This document shows positions 48,835-58,105 of a DNA stretch of 64,000 nt, piece after piece. The notes beneath the pieces were generated by a model. It was not told the DNA's origin. It searched no databases and saw only the letters and a program-made list of their open reading frames with translations. The position numbers were made by a program, and so were the translations under genes. Source of the stretch: a virus; the IMG/VR virus record IMGVR_UViG_3300033146_003879, positions 54,990-118,989 of that record. The stretch is one strand, 5' to 3'. Within the stretch, counting starts at the first letter, position 1, and the number at the start of each line of letters is the position of its first letter.

Positions 48835-49875
48835 TTATGCATCATCTAAAATGGAGCGAACTGTGTCAACCAATGTCATGGATTCCGCTCCACCTGTACT
48901 TGGTTTAACACCCCTTAACTTATAATTTAAATACTGGTTAACTGCATCAGTGGGGTCGTCTTCCTTCTTTGCTGTTTCCCCTTCCTCTTTTCTATAACGC
49001 GCCTCTTTCTTTGTAAGCTTGCCGAGGGTTAGTACATCAATCAAGTCGGCGGCTTTTCGTGACCCGGGCAACATATCCTGAACAAAGGACAAATCAAGCT
49101 GCTTACCACTATCTATGCTTCTCTCATTCCTGTGTTGTATGTTATTTATACGTTGTGCTGCTTGTTGTGCTCTCATGAGTGCTCCTTGTGCTACTTGTGC
49201 CGCTGTTGTTTCTCGGTTGATAACACCACGCATCGATCTAACATCTTTCCTAGCAGGTGTCATACTCCACTTATGGAACATAGACATACTTCTACCTTTG
49301 TCAGCGGCAGCACGCTCTATGTTTGCATTCATTCGCTCTTGCACATCGGTAGGAAGTGAGTGGAAGTCTACGCCACCTCTCTCCATCTCTTTCTTAAAAT
49401 CCTTGCTGTAGGTGTACCTAGGAGCAAGCTTTTTGTAGGTAGCTAGGTTGTTTGACATACGCTGAGCAGCACTACTGTGGGATTGCATGTTTCCTGATAT
49501 CTGGCCAAGGATGTTCTGAGCGCTCCTCAATGTCTGTGCTTTCTGTTGATTAAGTTTGTCAGAGTTAGACATATTACGAACACTGCGCATGACTTCACTT
49601 ATAAATGGGGAGCTTTGAGCAGCAAGTGCCAATGCCTTTGGGTTGTTTGCAGACATCTGCATAGTTTGATTAAACAAAGGCGTGTTCTTCATGTCTTCAT
49701 ATAGAAGTTTATTAAACCCTGTGGTTCCGAGGGTGCGAGCAACAAAACGCTGATCTATCTCACCGTTTTTGTATGCATTTAGTAGCATAGGTGCCTGTGT
49801 CATCAATGATTGCATTGCATCAGGTTTCCCCGGTTCCGGCGACTTCAGTGCTTGTTGTGCATATTTAAGAAACAT
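48835..49875 (-). CDS. Unknown virion-type protein, 346 aa
   Basis: ATG at 49875 follows GAGGGTGAC. It starts MFLKYAQQALKSPEPG, like the other KYA-headed proteins of this phage. Largely helical and basic, rich in Gln, Ser and Asn with a coiled coil near 215-245. It could be an internal head protein. No motif found. Confidence 0.7.
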   Translation of the reverse strand: MFLKYAQQALKSPEPGKPDAMQSLMTQAPMLLNAYKNGEIDQRFVARTLGTTGFNKLLYEDMKNTPLFNQTMQMSANNPKALALAAQSSPFISEVMRSVRNMSNSDKLNQQKAQTLRSAQNILGQISGNMQSHSSAAQRMSNNLATYKKLAPRYTYSKDFKKEMERGGVDFHSLPTDVQERMNANIERAAADKGRSMSMFHKWSMTPARKDVRSMRGVINRETTAAQVAQGALMRAQQAAQRINNIQHRNERSIDSGKQLDLSFVQDMLPGSRKAADLIDVLTLGKLTKKEARYRKEEGETAKKEDDPTDAVNQYLNYKLRGVKPSTGGAESMTLVDTVRSILDDA

Positions 49876-49910
49876 ACGTCACCCTCAACGAAAAAAATAA
49901 ACTCATAATT

Positions 49911-49916
49911 ATTATA
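49911..49916 (-). promoter_or_regulatory. CTATAAT promoter element
   Basis: Minus strand ACGCTATAATAATTATG, 36 bases before the start at 49875. Confidence 0.5.
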
Positions 49917-49928
49917 GCGTGTATAAAC

Positions 49929-49961
49929 TGAGGGGGCAGTGGGCTGCCGCCCCCTCAGTGA
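49929..49961 (-). terminator. Strong hairpin terminator
   Basis: ACTGAGGGGGC (49929-49939) pairs perfectly with GCCCCCTCAGT (49951-49961), then TTTAT on the minus strand. It follows the Met/Gly-rich protein gene. Confidence 0.75.
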
Positions 49962-49969
49962 TTTAGGAA

Positions 49970-51007
49970 TTAACCGTTAACCTTTGGAGGTCTTCCGGTT
50001 CTCTTCTTTTTTGGTTTTTCTTTAGTTTCTGCGGCAGGTGACTTGTTGTCATCTACTTTAGTAAGGAGTGCATCCATCGCTTCAGAAAGCTTAACAACAA
50101 CACTGGCAAGTGCGTCTATTCTGGCATCATTAGAAGTAGGTGCAGCAGCAACAGGTGCAGCTTTGTGTTCACGATTGAACATTTTGCCAAACAGTCCGCC
50201 GCCTCCGTTTCCGCCGCGATTTCTCATCATAAGGAAAGGCATCATGCCGCCGTTTCCGCCGCCGTTTCCGCCGCCGAACAGTCCGCCGCCCTCACCCTGA
50301 TTCATCAGCAGCATCATCATCATGGGATCCATATCTGCGTCGCGCATGAGCATGAGAGGCATAAGTTGTTGCATTCCGCCTTCACTATCGTTTCCGTTGA
50401 ATCCACCGCTCATCATGGCAAGCATGAGAGGATCGATTCCGCCAAGGCGGCTTCCTGGGCGTCCAGCGTCACCACTTTGCATTCCACCCATCATCAACAT
50501 GGCCTTGAGACCCTGAAGACTTGGATCAGTGTTCTGCATTGCAGCAAGCAGGAAGATGTCGTCGTTTGCAAAACGCTCTGCCACGCTCACGATGTCAAAC
50601 AGTGAGATCACTGCAGAAACATACATGAAGTCACCGGTAAGTGAACGTTTCGGAAGAACGCTCTGTACCTGACCTTCCGGGGTAACGCCTTGGAACGGAG
50701 AAACACCGTTGACTTTCACAACAGCAGTGTCAGATCCGTAGATAAACAATGGCTTATCGTCATCTGTGAGGATAACATCACCATTGCGCAGGCTTGCAGG
50801 GTTAACAGGAAGAATGAAGGTGTCAATACCATCAAATTTCATTGAGGATACATCTGAAAGACCGTTAGGTCCAAAAGATACAAAGCTACCTCCAGCATTA
50901 AGAACAGCCAGGTTTCCGTCTACATCAACACCATACAAGCCGAGAGACTTGTCTGATTTTCCGAATTCAACATTTCCAAACAATTCTTTAAGTCCAAAAT
51001 TCATCAT
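49970..51007 (-). CDS. Met/Gly-rich virion-type protein
   Basis: 345 aa from MMNFGLKELFG; ATG at 51007 after AAGGAGAAGAAGAA. The first 150 residues form a strand-rich domain (LYGVDVDGNLAVLNAGGSFV). Residues about 185-285 are low complexity with runs of Met and Gly (LMLAMMSGGFNG, MDPMMMMLLMNQ, GGGNGGGNGGMM). A helix and a Lys/Pro-rich end (KKKRTGRPPK, an AT-hook-like motif) follow. The Met-rich part could be a sticky or phase-separating segment. Function unknown. Confidence 0.7.
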   Translation of the reverse strand: MMNFGLKELFGNVEFGKSDKSLGLYGVDVDGNLAVLNAGGSFVSFGPNGLSDVSSMKFDGIDTFILPVNPASLRNGDVILTDDDKPLFIYGSDTAVVKVNGVSPFQGVTPEGQVQSVLPKRSLTGDFMYVSAVISLFDIVSVAERFANDDIFLLAAMQNTDPSLQGLKAMLMMGGMQSGDAGRPGSRLGGIDPLMLAMMSGGFNGNDSEGGMQQLMPLMLMRDADMDPMMMMLLMNQGEGGGLFGGGNGGGNGGMMPFLMMRNRGGNGGGGLFGKMFNREHKAAPVAAAPTSNDARIDALASVVVKLSEAMDALLTKVDDNKSPAAETKEKPKKKRTGRPPKVNG

Positions 51008-51098
51008 TTCTTCTTCTCCTTCTTTAGGTTTGTTAATCATTAACATATTTGTATACAAGGAATAAAGACAGTCGCCCTAACAATCTTTGTTCCATAAT

Positions 51099-51106
51099 CT
51101 TATACC
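51099..51106 (-). promoter_or_regulatory. GGTATAAG promoter element
   Basis: Minus strand TCTGGTATAAGATTATGG, about 92 bases before the start at 51007. Confidence 0.55.
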
Positions 51107-51123
51107 AGATTAGATAGTGTGAT

Positions 51124-52188
51124 TTACAGAGGTAGCGCTACGCCGTTAAAAAACCGTATGTTGAGTATAAGCCGGTACTCATAACTGTCAAAGTCTGTTA
51201 CGAAGTTTACGGGAGGCTCTTCTCCTTCAGGTGTGTATTTAAATATAAGCTTCTCGTTTGATGACGATGTTAAGTCGTAGTGAGATAGAACGACTCCATC
51301 GAGCCCATCCTTCTTCCCGAACACAAGCTTAATATGGCCAAATAAAGGAAATACGTTTATTCCTGTTACAATAACCGTATCTTCTGTATAGGTAACTTCT
51401 GTTATTTGTACATCGAAATCACCAATGTCATATCTGTAGAAGGGGTCGTTAAGATCAAGCCTTGAGAACTGTGTCATCTGAGTCGCGGTCTTAACTGCAA
51501 CCATGCTATCAACATTTGAATTCGTGCAGATAAAACGGTAACCAAGATCGGGTATAACGAGGTAATCTTTAGGGAACACTTTTACGATTGTGGGAATAAC
51601 TAAACGTACGTGGTCGTACGATGTCGGTATGGGTGCATTTGCTACAGACTGATCAATCTGCTCGTCGTGGATTTTAACCCGTGTTGGTATGGGAGAGTAG
51701 TACCCTCCTACAAATCCGGTACCGTTACATATTGGGCAATCGGGGTTTGTAGGTGCGCGTAGCTCTCTTTGAAAACACTTACATTCGATACCTGAGTAAC
51801 GGGGCTTAACAATGAACGCGTCGTAAGACCAGCTCTTATTGCGCAACACGATCCGTGCAGCATACAACAAGTGGTTCCTCGTGTGATCGATTATCGGACG
51901 GTCGTTCTTTACGTTGTCCGGTATAATAAGCGTATCGACAATAGTGTCTGCAGCGTCGAGTGCAGTGAGTCGGTAGTACCTCTCCTCAAAGAATCGCTCG
52001 TTCTTCCTGCTCATGTAATCACTCATGAATGTATTGGTGGTTGTGCCTATAAGATTCCACTCAGCATCATCCAAAGGTGTATGGTATGATAACTCCAGCG
52101 TGAAGTGCGTAGACGCTGTTGGGAAACTTGACCAAGACAGAAACATCGATCCTGTGCTAGGGTCTCTATATGCAGTATCTATCTTCAT
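51124..52188 (-). CDS. Neck/head-completion protein with FN3-like domain and zinc site
   Basis: 354 aa. Residues 10-85 look like a fibronectin type III domain (SMFLSWSSFPTASTHFTLEL ... RYYRLTALDA). Then CKCFQRE and CPICNGTG form a zinc-binding knuckle like that of DnaJ. The last third is strand-rich. Position right after the adaptor-like gene and two genes from the portal suggests a head closure or neck protein. Each part is read by eye only. Confidence 0.55.
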   Translation of the reverse strand: MKIDTAYRDPSTGSMFLSWSSFPTASTHFTLELSYHTPLDDAEWNLIGTTTNTFMSDYMSRKNERFFEERYYRLTALDAADTIVDTLIIPDNVKNDRPIIDHTRNHLLYAARIVLRNKSWSYDAFIVKPRYSGIECKCFQRELRAPTNPDCPICNGTGFVGGYYSPIPTRVKIHDEQIDQSVANAPIPTSYDHVRLVIPTIVKVFPKDYLVIPDLGYRFICTNSNVDSMVAVKTATQMTQFSRLDLNDPFYRYDIGDFDVQITEVTYTEDTVIVTGINVFPLFGHIKLVFGKKDGLDGVVLSHYDLTSSSNEKLIFKYTPEGEEPPVNFVTDFDSYEYRLILNIRFFNGVALPL

Positions 52189-52189
52189 G

Positions 52190-52663
52190 TTACCTCAGAT
52201 TGTATACTCCGGAGCTAGGTCTGTTTGGTCGATTAAGTCCTGTATCGCGAAACCACGAGCTTCCTGCGTTGCGCGTTGTCATAGCCGACAGGGTGTTAGC
52301 TGCAACCTTGTCCGTCTTAACCTCTGCTGCAAATCTCTGAAGGTAGAAGTTCGATAAGTTCTGGTACAGTTGTGCTTCCTCCCCAACGGGTACATGTAAC
52401 CCATTTTCGTAAATTCCCGGATTGTAGTTTATTACCGCATTTATGTACTTTTGCTCGAACAGAATCCCTATTGCTCCGTACCTTATGATATAGTCAGGAG
52501 ATTGGCTTGACGTACCTAGTGGAGGCATTTGATTCGCTCGCTCCCGAGCATCGGTAATAGCAGACGCAATATTTTCGTCAGAAAAGAACTTATCATTGTA
52601 TTTCAAGTTGCTTATAGGGTTGTCGTGCATGTACTTGCGTACATCCTCTACTGTTAGCGTCAT
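52190..52663 (-). CDS. Head-tail adaptor candidate
   Basis: 157 aa; ATG at 52663 after AGGAGGGTATT. It begins with a helix-turn (TVEDVRKYMHDNPISNLKYN) followed by FFSDENIASAITDARERANQ, a helical layout typical of gp6/gp15-like connector proteins. Its placement between portal and neck genes agrees. Confidence 0.55.
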   Translation of the reverse strand: MTLTVEDVRKYMHDNPISNLKYNDKFFSDENIASAITDARERANQMPPLGTSSQSPDYIIRYGAIGILFEQKYINAVINYNPGIYENGLHVPVGEEAQLYQNLSNFYLQRFAAEVKTDKVAANTLSAMTTRNAGSSWFRDTGLNRPNRPSSGVYNLR

Positions 52664-52680
52664 AATACCCTCCTAAGTGC

Positions 52681-53352
52681 TTACTTCTTTTTTGAAGAAG
52701 CTTTAGTCTTTGGCTTCTTTGCTGCTTTCTCTTTAGCTTCCTTATCAGCAGCTTCTTTATCAGCCTTAGCTTTCTTGTCAGCAGCTTCCTTGTCAGCCTT
52801 AGCTTTCTTATCAGCAGCTTCCTTGTCAGCAGCTTCTTTATCGGTCTCAGCTTTCTTATCAGCAGCTTCCTTGTCAGCCTTAGCTTTCTTATCAGCAGCT
52901 TCCTTGTCAGCCTTAGCTTTCTTATCAGCAGCTTCCTTGTCAGCCTTAGCTTTCTTATCAGCAGCTTCTTTATCAGCCTTAGCTTTCTTATCAGCAGCTT
53001 CTTTATCAGCCTTAGCTTTCTTGTCGGCAGCAGTATTATCCTCGTTAGACTCAGGGGCATCCTCAAGATAATCATACCATGCCGTGAGTGTCTTTCTAAT
53101 CTTAATTCCGACACTCTTAAGTACCTTGTGTGCGTCGATTGCTTCTGCTTCTGTCTTGAATAACGCGATGTCGCCTTTGCGTAGATAGCGTCTCAGTAGT
53201 GATGAGTCAGGTAGTCCACGAGCAACGCGCGCTAGACTCTTTGGACGCGCAACGGATCCGCTGAGGCTTAATGTGTGTGATGTGTGATTTAAAAAAAAGG
53301 CTACGTTTCTGAATTTCCCGCCCTGTGATCTGGGTCTTAAACTTAATACCAT
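52681..53352 (-). CDS. Protein with Ala/Lys/Asp tandem repeat tail
   Basis: 223 aa; ATG at 53352 after AAGGAGAGTACA. Residues 1-100 are a basic compact domain (RKGDIALFKTEAEAIDAHKV). The C-terminal 120 residues are about eight copies of the 11-mer ADKKAKADKEA, some with short ADKEA inserts, which would form a long charged helix. It resembles histone-like or TolA-like tails. Next to the portal; role unknown. Confidence 0.75.
   Translation of the reverse strand: MVLSLRPRSQGGKFRNVAFFLNHTSHTLSLSGSVARPKSLARVARGLPDSSLLRRYLRKGDIALFKTEAEAIDAHKVLKSVGIKIRKTLTAWYDYLEDAPESNEDNTAADKKAKADKEAADKKAKADKEAADKKAKADKEAADKKAKADKEAADKKAKADKEAADKKAETDKEAADKEAADKKAKADKEAADKKAKADKEAADKEAKEKAAKKPKTKASSKKK
52735..53034. 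repeat. 33-base coding tandem repeats
   Basis: Near-identical 33-base units encoding ADKKAKADKEA, with two shorter 15-base units in between. Copy number differences between relatives are likely. Confidence 0.85.
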
Positions 53353-53362
53353 TGTACTCTCC

Positions 53363-55198
53363 TTATTGTTGTTGTTCTTGCTCTTTCATGTGTTTCTGAT
53401 ACTGCTCCCACATCTTGGTAACAGTTGCGTATAGTGCGTAATTCTGCTTACTGAGTTGATCAAATAACGACTTACGATCTCCCTCCTGCATCTCAGGTAA
53501 TTGTTGTTCGACTATTCCTTGTGCTTCCTTCTCTATTTCGTTTGATGCTGAAGTGAGATCAATTTGACCGTACTGAGACATAAGGTCTTGCTGCGCTACT
53601 TGGTCTGCCCTATCAGCACGCATCATTGCAGATTGCTCCACTCTATCCTGAGTACGCTTAATAAGATGCTCTTCCGTAATCTGCTTAAGTATTGCTTCAT
53701 AACTTCCCTCAAAACCAGCCTCACGATACATACGTGCTACAGGAGCCGCTCCATTCTGAGCAAGCTGCGCATAGGTTTGTGAGTTGTATGAGCCAGGAAT
53801 CTCGCGTATTGATTCCATAGTAAGGTGTCCTTTTCCTTCTGTTAGGTGCGTCTTTAGCTTCCCGTGCAGTGACTTAGCTACATTCTCCACGAGTGGTAGA
53901 AAGCTATTAGAGAAGTTGTTAAATACTCCAGTAAGGACCTCAAGTGACATTGGATCGGAAGCTACTCCAGCTTGACCTGCAAGTATGTTAGGGTTAATAC
54001 CAAGTCCTCCTAGGGAGTTATTAACAAACGCAGTCACTTCATTCAGCGTGAGAAACCTCCTCCCATCACCATATAGTGAATCTGCGCGGACCGGCATAGG
54101 CGAATACACAACACGGCCTAAGTCACCTTCCGCATGAGCACGCGTTTGCTCTAGTATGAATTCCTTATAAATATTCTCGTTTACCGTATCAAACCTACTC
54201 TGATCATGTCCTGGAGCAGCTTCTATGGGGGATATGATGTACAAAGGGTCTACCTTTGATGACGCCACTGCTTCATTACCTCTCTTGAGAACAGACACGG
54301 TCATAAGGTCATCCATGAGGGATATTATTGGAGGGACATCTACTTTATTTTTTGTGCCTATGATGGATTCGTATCTGAATACTGCAACTTTGTTCCGCTG
54401 TATCGTAGCTGCGATCTTCCCTCTGGTAGCATACGCGGTTACCAGCGCCCAGTGGACGCCTTCAATATCACTTGTTGTCATATCTGTGTCGAGAGCAATC
54501 GCCCCTTCGTAAGAAACAGGCTCAAACCTAACAGTATCAATCCCCGCGTCGTTTGTAGTTATTATGGTATATGCTGGTTCCAGAACCTTTAATATTCCTG
54601 AGGCGTTACTTTTCGTTGCCTTGCGAACAGGAACCACTTCAACTTTTTTCCCGCATGCCCCGCACGTGTACTTAACGCGTAAGTCTGGAACAGGTGAGAC
54701 ATGCGCGGTTCTGACTTTATGTGAACGGGCAAGCTTCTCTTTTTCCGTAGTCTTAAATGTACGTTCATGTTGTGTGAGCTGGAAAGTACCTTGGTACGTA
54801 TCATTAAGCTGTGTTTTTGCTTGACATTTCGGGCAATCGCAAGACACTGTCTCGGCTGGCATGTGAGCACACGCAATGCGTGGATAGATAAACATAGCTA
54901 CAATTATCTGACGAGATATCTCATTTACATGAAGATCGTCAACAAGAGTATTGAGAGCATCAACTACATTCGTATCACTTGTGTCTACCTGTATTGGTCT
55001 TGCGAGCAAGGCTGACAGCCTTGATACTGCTCCTCGTAGAGGACCATTAGACACATAGTTTCTGAGAAGGAAAGCGTAGTACTTCTCCTTATCATGCCAA
55101 GGCACAAGCGATCTGAAGTAGGAATCAAAGAAGTCGACGTAACTCCGCACCTTGTACGACAGGTCTAGTCTTCCTTGTGTTGATATAGTATCACTCAT
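53363..55198 (-). CDS. Portal protein
   Basis: 611 aa; ATG at 55198 after CAGGAGTTTAGATAA. It would form the dodecameric ring through which DNA enters the head. Portal-like features are the helical start with NYVSNGPLRGAVSRLSALLA, the central wing, a DLGRVVYSPMPV... FLTLNEVTAFVNNSLGGLGI core, LEVLTGVFNNFSNSFLP as the stem helix region, and a Gln/Glu-rich helical end. Unusual is an inserted zinc ribbon: CDCPKC near residue 120 and CGACGK near 185, which brings Cys pairs together. Next to neck genes on the same strand. Confidence 0.7.
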   Translation of the reverse strand: MSDTISTQGRLDLSYKVRSYVDFFDSYFRSLVPWHDKEKYYAFLLRNYVSNGPLRGAVSRLSALLARPIQVDTSDTNVVDALNTLVDDLHVNEISRQIIVAMFIYPRIACAHMPAETVSCDCPKCQAKTQLNDTYQGTFQLTQHERTFKTTEKEKLARSHKVRTAHVSPVPDLRVKYTCGACGKKVEVVPVRKATKSNASGILKVLEPAYTIITTNDAGIDTVRFEPVSYEGAIALDTDMTTSDIEGVHWALVTAYATRGKIAATIQRNKVAVFRYESIIGTKNKVDVPPIISLMDDLMTVSVLKRGNEAVASSKVDPLYIISPIEAAPGHDQSRFDTVNENIYKEFILEQTRAHAEGDLGRVVYSPMPVRADSLYGDGRRFLTLNEVTAFVNNSLGGLGINPNILAGQAGVASDPMSLEVLTGVFNNFSNSFLPLVENVAKSLHGKLKTHLTEGKGHLTMESIREIPGSYNSQTYAQLAQNGAAPVARMYREAGFEGSYEAILKQITEEHLIKRTQDRVEQSAMMRADRADQVAQQDLMSQYGQIDLTSASNEIEKEAQGIVEQQLPEMQEGDRKSLFDQLSKQNYALYATVTKMWEQYQKHMKEQEQQQ

Positions 55199-55202
55199 TT
55201 AT

Positions 55203-56618
55203 CTAAACTCCTGTTTCTTGTGGGCAAGACCCACTGACTTCAATATTAACTACCCATCTGTAGAAAGGTTGCTCTGGATTGAAGTTGGGTGCGTATTGTT
55301 GAATCTGTATTATGTAATTTGAGATATGTTCTGCGTACCCGCCCGTACCATCAGCATCAACTATAAGTTGATCCCGCTTCGTCTGTGCTGCGTCCATCGC
55401 TGCTTGAATCCTTCTCGATGAGGCAGACGTTGTCTGGATTACCCCGGCTAGTACTTTTATCATAGGTACAATCTGAGCCAGCATAGACTGCACGCCAAGT
55501 ATACCTGTTGCAGCTTTGTCTTTGTCAGCCTCGTAGTTACCTCGCATGGTTAAATGAGCAGGAGTCCCTAGTGAGAAATTTATCTGAGGTATATCTACTG
55601 TCTTTAGCGTTACAATCTCGTGGTTAGATGCACCTAAAGCAAACTCGATGCTCTCAAGTGCTGTGTCAACTGATGCGACATACGCCTGCATACGACTCTT
55701 GGGGGCGCCTGATGTGAGGTCAATCATTTCTTTACCGGAGGCGGCCAGCGTACTTCTCACCGTACTTGTCGTTGTAGTAGCGGTCTCTAATGCGGAATCT
55801 GTTGCTGTAACAGCGGACTCTATGCTTGGATTTATTTCGTGCGTCGCCTTATATGATGCGTCAAGCCTGTCCAGTGTTTCGCCGAACGTTTTAAAAAATG
55901 CTTGCGATTGTGCAAGTTGATCTGGTGTTCCTATCTCGTTAAGTGCGACGTTAACGAGCTTCAGATTATCCTCAGCTGTCTTTACTCTTGTATATACTTT
56001 ACCAAGAACCGCTATCTCTGCTTCGTAAGCAAGAATCATTGCTTTTGTTTGTAGATAAGCAGCTTTTGACTCGAGTAGTTTTTTAACGACCTCATCGAGG
56101 CTGCTATTAATGTCAGTAGGGATAACTACTGACTCATCGACCATGGCTTCTGTGGCTCTGTTAATAGTAGCGACGTTAGTGTATAAGGCATACAAGCTAC
56201 GTATAATAGTATCCCTTGCTACTTGAAGCTCTTGTATGTCATCAAACACCTTTGTGTAGTTGTTAGACCTATACCGGGTACCTGCTTCTCCATTTGATTC
56301 GGCAGGAAGGACTTCCATATCCCCTAGCACCATAACTTTTATAAATTTATCTGCGTCTTCACCTGCCTGTACTTCGTATATAAAGCAATACTCGGGGTAC
56401 ATCCCCTCGTAATAACCAGAGTACCCAGTAGGGTTCTTCGATGTGACTGATAGTATGTAACCGGAGCTTATATACTCCATGCGTACTTCAGCTGTTATGG
56501 TAGGTTGTGCTCTATTGTCTTCGTCTCCTGATATAGTTGGTATGAGTCGATCGTAGTCAACGAGCTGCAATACGGATGCTGGGACATCCAGTAATGATGA
56601 TCTACGTGTATTTGCCAT
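55203..56618 (-). CDS. Virion-type protein, 471 aa, unknown
   Basis: ATG at 56618 follows GAGGTAGTACT. Strand-rich first 120 residues, then long helices from about 135 to 440, with heptad patterns, suggest a fibrous coiled-coil part. It lies 4 bases before the portal gene, so it may be a head vertex or neck fibre. No family recognised. A CTATAAT element is 33 bases upstream. Confidence 0.7.
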   Translation of the reverse strand: MANTRRSSLLDVPASVLQLVDYDRLIPTISGDEDNRAQPTITAEVRMEYISSGYILSVTSKNPTGYSGYYEGMYPEYCFIYEVQAGEDADKFIKVMVLGDMEVLPAESNGEAGTRYRSNNYTKVFDDIQELQVARDTIIRSLYALYTNVATINRATEAMVDESVVIPTDINSSLDEVVKKLLESKAAYLQTKAMILAYEAEIAVLGKVYTRVKTAEDNLKLVNVALNEIGTPDQLAQSQAFFKTFGETLDRLDASYKATHEINPSIESAVTATDSALETATTTTSTVRSTLAASGKEMIDLTSGAPKSRMQAYVASVDTALESIEFALGASNHEIVTLKTVDIPQINFSLGTPAHLTMRGNYEADKDKAATGILGVQSMLAQIVPMIKVLAGVIQTTSASSRRIQAAMDAAQTKRDQLIVDADGTGGYAEHISNYIIQIQQYAPNFNPEQPFYRWVVNIEVSGSCPQETGV

Positions 56619-56650
56619 AGTACTACCTCGTAACGCGAACCTTCGCTTAA

Positions 56651-56656
56651 ATTATA
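56651..56656 (-). promoter_or_regulatory. CTATAAT promoter element before the 471-aa and portal genes
   Basis: Minus strand ACTCTATAATTTAAGC, 33 bases before the start at 56618. Confidence 0.5.
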
Positions 56657-56659
56657 GAG

Positions 56660-57223
56660 TTACTTCTTTTTCGTATGCCTTTTCGTCTTCTTTGTGGAAG
56701 ATTTAGTAGGGTCAGACTTTGTAGGATCCTCCCAGGATATACGCTCCTTATACTTGTTCTTAAGATCTTCTTTCGTGGCTGGGAAGTATTTATTAAGGAT
56801 ATTGAACCCCATAACAGCTGGTATTGTTACCAATAAAGTCTCTCTGATTAGAGATTCCAAAAGGATGGCTGGATCTATAGTGGTGTACTCAACGATTCTT
56901 TTGTACCGAACTTCCTTTGTATGCTCGCCTTCTCCAGTATACTCAATAACTTTCTCAAACGGGGTCTCTTCCGTAATGTTGTAAGCTACACCATTCTTTA
57001 TGCGAAGGTACTCATCGATTGTTTCTTGTTCTTCCATATCCATTAAATATAACTTGTGTACCTGGGATTCTTTTATAATCTTTGACATAGCCTCGCGCAT
57101 GATGTGGCTTCCGCCATCATCCTTCACTTTGTGCTTCTTATCTTCATTAGCGGATGCTGTGCCCATCATTCCGAACAGTGAACTTCTCTCCGGATCAACT
57201 GCTATTTGTTTAATGTCACTCAT
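56660..57223 (-). CDS. Unknown protein, 187 aa
   Basis: ATG at 57223 after GGAGGGACCCTCA. Mixed helix and strand, with a basic Lys/Ser/Thr end (TKSSTKKTKRHTKKK). One hydrophobic helix near residue 125 (LVTIPAVMGFNIL). Unknown; within the head operon. Confidence 0.7.
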   Translation of the reverse strand: MSDIKQIAVDPERSSLFGMMGTASANEDKKHKVKDDGGSHIMREAMSKIIKESQVHKLYLMDMEEQETIDEYLRIKNGVAYNITEETPFEKVIEYTGEGEHTKEVRYKRIVEYTTIDPAILLESLIRETLLVTIPAVMGFNILNKYFPATKEDLKNKYKERISWEDPTKSDPTKSSTKKTKRHTKKK

Positions 57224-57282
57224 TGAGGGTCCCTCCAGTGTCTCTAGTGTTCACATAAGAATAGACATATCGGCTATCCATG

Positions 57283-58086
57283 TCAACTATTTTCGTTATA
57301 GGATGTAGGTATTAGGGATTGCCTTCTGTTGCCTTTTGTTTTGAGTACCTCTTTCATGTCTTCGGTATCTGCAATGATGCCTGCATAGTCAGGGTCTTCC
57401 TTAGCCTTACCGGAAGCTATTTTTCCAACATGATCAGGGATCATGCCTGTAACAGGGCTGTGGTAAGCATCTAGGTCCTTTGTGTTGGCGTCGACATTCT
57501 GCTCAAAATCAAACAGAAGCTGATCGACTTTGTTATCAGAAGTATCCTTTGGAAATAACTTAGCGCCGTCACGTACAACGCTCAATAACTCCTTCATCAT
57601 ATTGGTAGACATGGTACGTTTCACCTCGTCCCCTGTCATTGTGAGAGCTTGCATCTCAGAAAGTTTCGTGCGGACTTCTCCGAGCGCATACATAGTTGCT
57701 CTGGTGTATGCTTCCTTTGCTACGTCTTCTATAACAATATTTCTGCCTCTATTGAGTATGAGGTCGAGAGCCTCCCACCCTTCGTCAAAAACGCGAGTCT
57801 TAACCGCTCTATCGTTTCCTGGTGGAAGACCTTGTAGGTAATTATAATAGTGTATTCGTGATACAAATGGACCTCGGTCAAAGAAGAAAGGTCCGTAGCC
57901 ATCTGCTTCCTCATAGGATATGGAGAATAGGTCGTCATATAGCTTTGCGGGAGCCCTGTTTCCATCAAGAATAAGTGCCTCTAATACGACCCTAAGGAAT
58001 GGATCTTTATATATCTCGACTAAGCTTAATGGAGCTTCCTTGAGCCCTTTTTCAACATTACGGTAGAGTAGTTCTTCCGTCAGCAT
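57283..58086 (-). CDS. Unknown protein, 267 aa
   Basis: ATG at 58086 with GGGGAA 9 bases upstream. Helical and charged, with a central region rich in Arg/Asp (RVFDEGWEALDLILNRGRN). No motif; it follows the 1.2-kDa-scale virion gene by 19 bases and is probably made with it. Confidence 0.7.
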   Translation of the reverse strand: MLTEELLYRNVEKGLKEAPLSLVEIYKDPFLRVVLEALILDGNRAPAKLYDDLFSISYEEADGYGPFFFDRGPFVSRIHYYNYLQGLPPGNDRAVKTRVFDEGWEALDLILNRGRNIVIEDVAKEAYTRATMYALGEVRTKLSEMQALTMTGDEVKRTMSTNMMKELLSVVRDGAKLFPKDTSDNKVDQLLFDFEQNVDANTKDLDAYHSPVTGMIPDHVGKIASGKAKEDPDYAGIIADTEDMKEVLKTKGNRRQSLIPTSYNENS

Positions 58087-58105
58087 ACAATGCGTTCCCC
58101 ATCAG

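Noticed and set aside
52593-53114. Long frames in other phases over the Lys/Ala repeats (also 52775-53071 plus)
   Set aside because: Repetitive shadows (RKLRLTRKLL, SAASLSALAF) of the ADKKAKADKEA coding repeats.
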